Positions 58,481-64,000 of a DNA stretch of 64,000 nt are shown here, in pieces (position 1 is the first letter of the stretch; each line of letters starts with the position of its first letter). Position numbers and translations under genes: made by a program. The stretch lies in NCBI RefSeq assembly GCF_015354315.1, contig NZ_JADKYY010000003.1, forward strand, positions 62,001-126,000, read 5' to 3'. This stretch comes from Planobacterium oryzisoli (GTDB taxonomy: Bacteria; Bacteroidota; Bacteroidia; Flavobacteriales; Weeksellaceae). The notes under the pieces were generated by a model. The model saw nothing but the letters and a program-made list of their open reading frames with translations. It had not been told where the DNA came from and searched no databases.

Positions 58481-59161
58481 ATGAGCAGAAACTACGAGAC
58501 CATTTTTGAAAACAACAGAAGTTGGATTCAGGAGAAACTAGGTGACGACCCTGACTTTTTCCGTAAATTGGAAGCAGGTCAGAATCCGGAATATCTGTAC
58601 ATTGGATGCAGTGATTCCAGAGCCACTGCCGAAGAGCTCATGGGACTGAGGCCTGGAGAAGTTTTTGTACATCGGAATATCGCCAATGTGGTAAACGCGC
58701 TCGATATGAGTTCCACAGCAGTTATTCAATACGCGGTACAACATCTGCAAGTCAAGCATATCATAATCTGCGGACATTATGGATGTGGAGGCGTAAAAGC
58801 CGCTATGACTCCCCAAGACATGGGACTACTTAATCCGTGGCTTCGTAACATCCGAGATGTATACAGAATACACCAAACACAGCTCGATGCCATTGCAGAC
58901 GAAGCACTGCGATACAACCGCCTAGTAGAACTCAATGTACAGGAGCAGTGTATCAATGTGATTAAAATGGCTTGCGTTCAGCAGCGCTATATCGTGGATC
59001 AATACCCCATCGTACACGGATGGGTTTTTGATATGGGCACGGGAAAGCTCATTGATCTGAATATTGATTTTGAAGAAATCCTCCACGGCATCCAAAAAGT
59101 GTATGATTTGACCGATTCAGATTGGGTAATGAGTCGCAAGAAAAACAAGAATCTTCTTTGA
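58481..59161 (+). CDS. Beta-carbonic anhydrase 1
   Basis: Zinc enzyme interconverting CO2 and bicarbonate. The 226-residue product has the zinc and catalytic residues Cys43, Asp45, Arg47 (YIGCSDSRATAEE) and His99, Cys102 (ICGHYGCGGV). This is the E. coli Can-like branch; C-terminal features YPIVHGWVFDMGTGKLIDL fit. No signal peptide is seen, so it is cytoplasmic. It is the first of two carbonic anhydrases around a SulP transporter and is followed by a composite stem-loop. Confidence 0.95.
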   Translation: MSRNYETIFENNRSWIQEKLGDDPDFFRKLEAGQNPEYLYIGCSDSRATAEELMGLRPGEVFVHRNIANVVNALDMSSTAVIQYAVQHLQVKHIIICGHYGCGGVKAAMTPQDMGLLNPWLRNIRDVYRIHQTQLDAIADEALRYNRLVELNVQEQCINVIKMACVQQRYIVDQYPIVHGWVFDMGTGKLIDLNIDFEEILHGIQKVYDLTDSDWVMSRKKNKNLL

Positions 59162-59213
59162 TTATAGATTTTGAATATTAATTTTAGTTAATATTAAGAT
59201 TAAATCTATAATC
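59160..59213. repeat. Composite inverted repeat after carbonic anhydrase 1
   Basis: An outer perfect 12-bp pair, GATTATAGATTT (59160-59171) with AAATCTATAATC (59202-59213), encloses an inner perfect 8-bp pair, AATATTAA (59174-59181) with TTAATATT (59188-59195). It begins within the stop codon of carbonic anhydrase 1 and ends 3 bases before the -33 of the next gene. There is no T-tract, so it is not a standard terminator. Confidence 0.85.
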
Positions 59214-59215
59214 AC

Positions 59216-59246
59216 TTGCGCATTATTTAGTCTATTATTATATTTG
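59216..59246 (+). promoter_or_regulatory. Predicted promoter of the small exported protein/SulP unit
   Basis: TTG (59216-59218), 20 bases, TATATTTG (59239-59246). The leader to the TTG start codon at 59266 is about 13 bases. Confidence 0.6.
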
Positions 59247-59265
59247 CAACTGTTTTATTTTTAGA

Positions 59266-59574
59266 TTGAAGCAATTTACCTACATAGCAGTTTTGGCAAT
59301 TTTTGTCAATTTCATGGCTCTTCCTTCGGTGGGAGTGCTGCTCGGATTTGACGTTCCTACAACCAATGTAGTGAGCTCAGAAGAAGAAACCCATTCTTCA
59401 AATTTCACATTGTTTGAAAAAACGCTTCCTGGCACCATTAGTGTACACGACTTCATCAAATTTTTCGCAGAGCGCTCTCTCAACCAACTGAGCACTATCT
59501 ATTCAGAGGACTTTCACCTCTCTCCTCTTCTTACTATATTTTCTCCTCCTCCAGAGGATTTGATTTTTTCATAA
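59266..59574 (+). CDS. Small exported protein of unknown function
   Basis: 102 residues from a TTG start (M)KQFTYIAVLAIFVNFMALPSVG; no ATG exists before the hydrophobic segment. Residues 3-28 form a signal peptide or anchor. The mature part has acidic Ser/Glu patches, LFEKTLPGTISVHDFIKFFAERS and a Pro-rich end (SPPPEDLIFS). No family was recognised. It has its own promoter and precedes the SulP gene by 122 bases, a gap that shows only a short GTGGC-ATA-GCCAC hairpin (59649-59661). A part in anion uptake is inferred from position. Confidence 0.6.
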   Translation: MKQFTYIAVLAIFVNFMALPSVGVLLGFDVPTTNVVSSEEETHSSNFTLFEKTLPGTISVHDFIKFFAERSLNQLSTIYSEDFHLSPLLTIFSPPPEDLIFS

Positions 59575-59696
59575 CTCCGCTCTCTGAACCCTTTCGCATA
59601 AGCAATCTTGCCACTGGTTCAGATATTTCACTAAAGTACCACTGTGCTGTGGCATAGCCACTTGTTTCGGTCGCAGCTATTAACTACTTCATAAAA

Positions 59697-61304
59697 ATGA
59701 AAAAATCAAATTTTAACCTTGGAGGGATTAAACAGAATGTCCCTTCCGGAGTTGTCGTCTTTCTTGTCGCACTCCCACTTTGTCTAGGAATCGCCCTTGC
59801 TTCTGGCGCTCCTCCACTTTCTGGTATTATTGCGGGAATCGTCGGAGGTATTGTAATTGGAAGCCTCTCCAACTCCCATATTTCGGTTTCCGGCCCTGCC
59901 GCAGGTCTGGCTGCCATAGTATTAAGCGCCATTACTGAATTGGGCGCATTTGAAATATTCCTGTGCGCAGGAGTAATTGCTGGAGTTTTGCAGCTCCTCT
60001 TAGGATTCATGAAGGCCGGAAGTATTTCCAACTATTTCCCTAACAGTGTTATTGAAGGGATGCTTGCCGGGATTGGAGTAATCATCATATTAAAACAGAT
60101 TCCTTATGCCCTGGGCTACGAAGGTTCATCCTTTAGCAGCGAAAGAGTATTTGAGAGTGGCTATAGCATTGAGAGTATCTGGTTGTATATTCAAAGTATC
60201 TTCGACTCTATTCATCCGGGTGCCGTTCTCATAACTCTGATTTCCCTAGCAATCCTTTTGGCATGGGATAAAATTCCTGCATTAAAGAAACTAAAGATGT
60301 TACCTGGGGCACTTGTAGCGGTTATTGCCGGTATTGCTCTAAATGCACTCTTTCTCTCTACGGGAAGTAGCCTGGCTATAGAAAGCAAACACCTGGTAAA
60401 TTTACCCGTACCACAATCCTTGGGGGATTTTGCAGGACTTCTGACACTTCCCGACTTCTCGGGATTCCTCAACCCTCAGGTGTGGGTTGTGGGCGCCACA
60501 ATTGCAGTGGTAGCTTCCATTGAAACGTTACTTTGTATTGAAGCATCAGACCGCCTCGACAAGCAAAGACGCCTTACAGACACCAACAATGAGCTGCGTG
60601 CGCAAGGTATTGGAAACCTAGTTAGTTCCTTTATTGGCGGGCTACCCATTACCTCTGTAGTGGTGCGCAGTTCTGCAAATGCCAATTCAGGGGCCACACA
60701 TAAATCCTCTACGATTATGCACGGAATATTACTTCTGATTTGTGTGCTGGCCATACCCTTTCTATTAAACATGATCCCACTGGCAACGCTTGCTGCAGTT
60801 TTACTGTTGGTAGGTTACAAGCTTGCCAGCCCTGAAAAAATTAAGAATTTCCTGAAGAAAGGCAAGTTTCAGTACATTCCTTTCCTAGCTACTATTTTAG
60901 CAGTAGTATTTACGGATCTACTAACGGGAGTGGCTATAGGAATGGCCATTGCAATCTTTTTCATCTTACAGGGCAACATGAAACGTGCGTACTACTTTAG
61001 CAGGGAGGAGCTTCAGGACGCGGACGAGATCACTTTAAAACTTGCCGAAGAAGTTTCCTTTCTTAATAAGGCAGCAATTAAGAAAACCTTAAAAAACATC
61101 CAACCTAATTCCAAGGTGACCATTGATGCGAAGGGAACTTCCTATATCACTGCCGACGTGATTGAGCTTATTCAAGATTTTGCAAACATTCGTGCCAGGG
61201 AAGAACAGATCCAAGTGCAGCTTATAGGTTTTAAGACCAATTACAGTCAATACGAGCACGACCAACACTCACATATCACGATCGACCATAGAAGATCAAT
61301 GTAA
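59697..61304 (+). CDS. SulP family anion transporter with STAS domain
   Basis: The 535-residue product has GGIKQNVPSGVVVFLVALPLCLGIALASGAPP and SHISVSGPAAGLAAIV, which form the anion site of SLC26/SulP proteins. There are about 12 membrane segments to residue 420 and a C-terminal STAS domain (VTIDAKGTSYITADVIELIQDF near 480). Substrates of the family include sulfate and bicarbonate. Flanking carbonic anhydrase genes favour bicarbonate, as with BicA. The 40-base gap to the second anhydrase suggests cotranscription. Confidence 0.93.
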   Translation: MKKSNFNLGGIKQNVPSGVVVFLVALPLCLGIALASGAPPLSGIIAGIVGGIVIGSLSNSHISVSGPAAGLAAIVLSAITELGAFEIFLCAGVIAGVLQLLLGFMKAGSISNYFPNSVIEGMLAGIGVIIILKQIPYALGYEGSSFSSERVFESGYSIESIWLYIQSIFDSIHPGAVLITLISLAILLAWDKIPALKKLKMLPGALVAVIAGIALNALFLSTGSSLAIESKHLVNLPVPQSLGDFAGLLTLPDFSGFLNPQVWVVGATIAVVASIETLLCIEASDRLDKQRRLTDTNNELRAQGIGNLVSSFIGGLPITSVVVRSSANANSGATHKSSTIMHGILLLICVLAIPFLLNMIPLATLAAVLLLVGYKLASPEKIKNFLKKGKFQYIPFLATILAVVFTDLLTGVAIGMAIAIFFILQGNMKRAYYFSREELQDADEITLKLAEEVSFLNKAAIKKTLKNIQPNSKVTIDAKGTSYITADVIELIQDFANIRAREEQIQVQLIGFKTNYSQYEHDQHSHITIDHRRSM

Positions 61305-61344
61305 ATTATTATTTTTAAAACGATTTTTCAATTATATATAACTT

Positions 61345-61980
61345 ATGAAAGCACATACATCAGAAACCCAAGCCACTATAACACCTGAAAAAGCACTGGA
61401 ATTCCTCAAGGAAGGAAATAAGCGCTTTGTAGGAAACCTAAAAGTAAACCGCAATCTACTGGAGCAAGTTAATGATACGCGGCAAGGCCAATGGCCCTTT
61501 GCCGTGATTCTAAGCTGCATTGATTCCCGTACCTCTGCCGAACTTATCTTCGACCAGGGACTTGGAGATATTTTTAGCATCCGTATTGCAGGAAACTTTG
61601 TGAATCAGGACATCTTGGGATCCATGGAATTTGGTTGCAACGTAGCAGGCTCAAAACTTGTGGTTGTTCTCGGCCACAGCAAATGCGGAGCTCTGAAAGG
61701 CGGCTTGGATGCACCCAAGATAGAAGGCCTGGGGATGGACAACCTAAATCATCTAATCTACCATTTTCAACCTTGTATTGACAAGATCATTAAAGAGGGT
61801 GAAGAGCGCAGCTCCACCAATGAGGATCTGCTTGAAAGACTTAATATCTGCAACATTGAAAAAACCATGGACGATATCCGTCACCAAAGCTCTACTCTTA
61901 GAACTTTGGAAGAGGAGGGGAAAATCAAGATCGTGGGTGCTAATTACTGCGTGGAAAGTGGCGAGGTAACCTGGCTATAG
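61345..61980 (+). CDS. Beta-carbonic anhydrase 2
   Basis: The 211-residue product has the zinc and catalytic residues Cys58, Asp60, Arg62 (LSCIDSRTSAEL) and His111, Cys114 (GHSKCGALKGG). It is only distantly similar to carbonic anhydrase 1 in this window and belongs to a different branch, so it is not a recent duplicate. No signal peptide is seen. It follows SulP by 40 bases and has a terminator after it. Confidence 0.94.
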   Translation: MKAHTSETQATITPEKALEFLKEGNKRFVGNLKVNRNLLEQVNDTRQGQWPFAVILSCIDSRTSAELIFDQGLGDIFSIRIAGNFVNQDILGSMEFGCNVAGSKLVVVLGHSKCGALKGGLDAPKIEGLGMDNLNHLIYHFQPCIDKIIKEGEERSSTNEDLLERLNICNIEKTMDDIRHQSSTLRTLEEEGKIKIVGANYCVESGEVTWL

Positions 61981-62006
61981 ATTTCTTTAGAACCTTGAAG
62001 AATAAT

Positions 62007-62040
62007 AAACTGCTCTCAAATGGATTTGGGAGCAGTTTTG
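62007..62040 (+). terminator. Intrinsic terminator after carbonic anhydrase 2
   Basis: A 14-bp stem (62007-62020 / 62025-62038) with one G-T pair and a 4-base loop is followed by TG. It closes the ugd-to-anhydrase side. The following 90 bases up to pth show nothing further. Confidence 0.8.
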
Positions 62041-62132
62041 CTTCGTAAAGAAAGACTGGAAAGAATGCCAGCCTTATGCCTCACGTCTACGGTACAGAAT
62101 CCTTTTCAGTTCAAAACAGAGCAGTATTTTAC

Positions 62133-62696
62133 TTACTTTCCGTTAAAAGCACTCATGGTATTTGCAATCCCAGCAAATACAAAACTAAGTGAAGCCTTAG
62201 CGGCCATTTCGATGCGCTCGCTAAGGCTTTCCTTCTCTTTATCATTCCATTCACCAAGTACATAATCCACCTGGGTACCTTCTGCAAAATCGGCTGATAT
62301 TCCAAACCGAAGCCGCGGATAAAGTTGTGTCCCTAGCTCCTGCGCAATACTTTTAAGCCCGTTATGACCGGCATCACTACCTTTGGCCTTCATTCTAAGT
62401 GTTCCAAAGGGAAGAGCGAGATCGTCGGTGAGTACAAGCACATTTGAAAGGGGGATTTTTTCTTTTTCCATCCAATATTTCACTGCTTTACCCGAGAGGT
62501 TCATATAGGTATCGGGTTTAAGAATAAGGACTTTTCGACCCTTGTACTTTCCCTCTGCCATCCACCCAAAATTGGTGGATTTGAAAGGAGCTTCAAGAGA
62601 GCTAGCCATTTGCTCGGCAATTTTAAATCCAATATTGTGGCGGGTTTGGGCATATTCATCCCCTTTATTTCCCAGTCCTATTATCAGGTATTTCAT
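62133..62696 (-). CDS. pth: Peptidyl-tRNA hydrolase
   Basis: Recycles peptidyl-tRNA released from stalled ribosomes. The 187-residue product MKYLIIGLGNKGDEYAQTRHN has Asn10 and catalytic His20, KPDTYMNLSGKAV, LVLTDDLALPFGTLRMKAKGS and AGHNGLKSI, all standard. It lies 21 bases downstream of mfd on the minus strand. Confidence 0.97.
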   Translation of the reverse strand: MKYLIIGLGNKGDEYAQTRHNIGFKIAEQMASSLEAPFKSTNFGWMAEGKYKGRKVLILKPDTYMNLSGKAVKYWMEKEKIPLSNVLVLTDDLALPFGTLRMKAKGSDAGHNGLKSIAQELGTQLYPRLRFGISADFAEGTQVDYVLGEWNDKEKESLSERIEMAAKASLSFVFAGIANTMSAFNGK

Positions 62697-62717
62697 AAAG
62701 TATTTACTATGGCATTA

Positions 62718-64000
62718 TTAGTAGGATGCACGAATGTTCATCAGTAGTTGGGTAAGCTCTGCAACACTCTGCACATTATCCTTACGTATCAACAACTGGC
62801 TTCCATCCTTGCTGTGCTTCTCTTTGAGTTTAGCCTCGGTAGGATTTGCGCTAAGATAATGTAACATCTTATGAAACTTATCACTTGCGTAGAAACGGTC
62901 CTGTGGATTAGAAGGGAAGTACCCCAGGAATACCCCGGCTTTAAGTACGAGTTTATCAAAACCAACCTCTTGGGCAAGCCACTTTAACTCTACAGACTTA
63001 AGTAAGTCTTCCGCCTGCATAGGCATCCGTCCAAAACGGTCCTTTAGTTCTTCGGCAAAGCTTGCTAGCTCCCCCGGTCCTTTCAAGTCAGCCAGGCGCT
63101 GGTAAAGCACCAGTCGCTCTTCGGTACTTTGAACATAATCGTCCGGAAGCATCAGTTCCAGGTCCGTATCTATGTTTACATCGCGACGGGTTTGGATAAG
63201 TTTTTGTCTTTGTTCTTCGTTCTCAAATAAATTTTCGAATTCCTCCGTGTTCTGAAGTTCTTCAAGAGCTTCCTGCATTATTTTCTGATAGGTTTCAAAG
63301 CCCATTTCGTTAATAAAGCCACTTTGCTCGGCGCCAAGTAGATCGCCCGCTCCACGGATTTCCAAATCCTTCATCGCAATGTGAAAACCAGAACCTAAAT
63401 CGGAAAACTGCTCTATAGCCTCCAGACGTTTTCTGGCATCGCTGGAAATAAGTTCATAGGAAGGAGTAATTAGGTAACAAAAGGCTTTACGGTTAGAGCG
63501 ACCTACTCGTCCACGCATCTGATGCAGATCGGCCATACCGAAACGCTGCGCATCGTTTATGAATATGGTATTGGCGTTTGGAACATCTACACCACTTTCC
63601 ACAATAGTGGTAGAAACCAGAACATCGTATTTCCCTTCCATAAAATCCAACACATTAGTCTCAAGTTGCTTTCCTTCCATCTGTCCGTGACCGGTAACCA
63701 CACGAGCCTGGGGCACCAGCCTTTGGATCAGACCGGCTATTTCCTTGAGATTTTCAATGCGGTTATTAATAAAGTAAACCTGACCATCACGCTGTAGTTC
63801 GTAAGACACAGCATCGCGGATAAGTTCCTCATCAAAACCCACCACATGCGTTTCCACCGGCTGGCGATTAGGTGGTGGCGTCTTAATAACCGAAAGGTCT
63901 CTTGCGGCCATCAAAGAGAATTGCAACGTCCTAGGAATGGGCGTAGCTGTCAGAGTTAAGGTGTCAATATTGCTCTTTAAGGTCTTTAACTTGTCTTTTA
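62718..64000 (-). CDS. mfd: Transcription-repair coupling factor Mfd (5' part outside window)
   Basis: ATP-driven translocase that removes stalled RNA polymerase and recruits UvrA. The visible 427 residues continue without a stop to the right edge. They include TLTATPIPRTLQFSLMAARD (helicase motif III region), FINNRIENLKEIAGLIQ, STTIVESGVDVPNANTIFIN, motif VI HQMRGRVGRSNRKAFCYL, the TRG-like segment and the D7 domain at the C-terminus. The N-terminal UvrB-like and RNA polymerase-binding domains lie beyond the window. Confidence 0.96.
   Translation of the reverse strand, partial: KDKLKTLKSNIDTLTLTATPIPRTLQFSLMAARDLSVIKTPPPNRQPVETHVVGFDEELIRDAVSYELQRDGQVYFINNRIENLKEIAGLIQRLVPQARVVTGHGQMEGKQLETNVLDFMEGKYDVLVSTTIVESGVDVPNANTIFINDAQRFGMADLHQMRGRVGRSNRKAFCYLITPSYELISSDARKRLEAIEQFSDLGSGFHIAMKDLEIRGAGDLLGAEQSGFINEMGFETYQKIMQEALEELQNTEEFENLFENEEQRQKLIQTRRDVNIDTDLELMLPDDYVQSTEERLVLYQRLADLKGPGELASFAEELKDRFGRMPMQAEDLLKSVELKWLAQEVGFDKLVLKAGVFLGYFPSNPQDRFYASDKFHKMLHYLSANPTEAKLKEKHSKDGSQLLIRKDNVQSVAELTQLLMNIRASY

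Noticed and set aside
62718-63926. Reading mfd as a complete 402-residue protein starting at 63926
   Set aside because: The same frame continues without a stop to 64000 with typical Mfd sequence upstream, so the gene is cut by the window edge rather than short.

Overview
The window is a chromosomal segment of a Bacteroidota bacterium, most likely class Flavobacteriia and plausibly a Weeksellaceae/Chryseobacterium-type genome. The evidence is two SusC/SusD pairs, lipoproteins with short LFSC-type lipoboxes, a bacillithiol enzyme (BshC), absence of Shine-Dalgarno sequences before ribosomal protein genes, and promoters of the Bacteroidota form TTTG-N19-TANNTTTG. The species cannot be named from the sequence alone. 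No phage, transposase, CRISPR or rRNA was seen.

Layout. 1-5093 (minus) is the S10 ribosomal operon from rplC to a truncated rplN. 5335-9394 (minus) is an iron-uptake operon: a TonB-dependent siderophore receptor, a lipoprotein and a PepSY membrane protein. It sits between rpsJ and rplC, so it separates the str operon (rpsL-rpsG-fusA-rpsJ, 12895-9540) from the rest of the ribosomal cluster. 13128-17654 (plus) holds dps, pncB, a YciI-like lipoprotein, rmuC and a SpoU methyltransferase. 17712-18384 holds two paralogous Ala-rich heptad-repeat lipoproteins. 18534-20253 is an uncharacterised two-gene locus, a single-pass membrane protein with an HTH-like N-terminus plus a lipoprotein, preceded by a perfect 19-bp palindrome. 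20211-22261 (minus) is a U32 protein, ferredoxin and 5-formyl-THF cyclo-ligase operon. htrA, aroQ and the Ku/LigD end-joining pair follow.

28016-28628 holds rpsT flanked by two different tRNA-Glu genes. 28678-35224 contains an amidase, an LptD-like protein, ridA, a small membrane protein and pckA. 35352-42596 (minus) has a GHMP kinase, fabD, a LysM/binding-protein hybrid, bshC and a porin. 42684-52009 (minus) carries two tandem SusC/SusD pairs with no enzymes beside them. 52285-56941 (minus) is rimP-nusA-infB with a terminator-like hairpin in the leader. 57152-61980 (plus) has ugd and a bicarbonate-type cluster of two beta-carbonic anhydrases around a small exported protein and a SulP transporter. 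pth and the 3' part of mfd close the window.

The strongest leads are the iron operon inside the ribosomal cluster with a Fur-like palindrome, the 18534-20253 membrane-regulator locus, the heptad-repeat lipoprotein pair with a 21-bp coding minisatellite, the leader hairpin ahead of rimP-nusA-infB, and the carbonic anhydrase/SulP cluster with its composite inverted repeat. None of these is proven to be a new system. They are the places where the sequence shows structure that ordinary annotation leaves unexplained.
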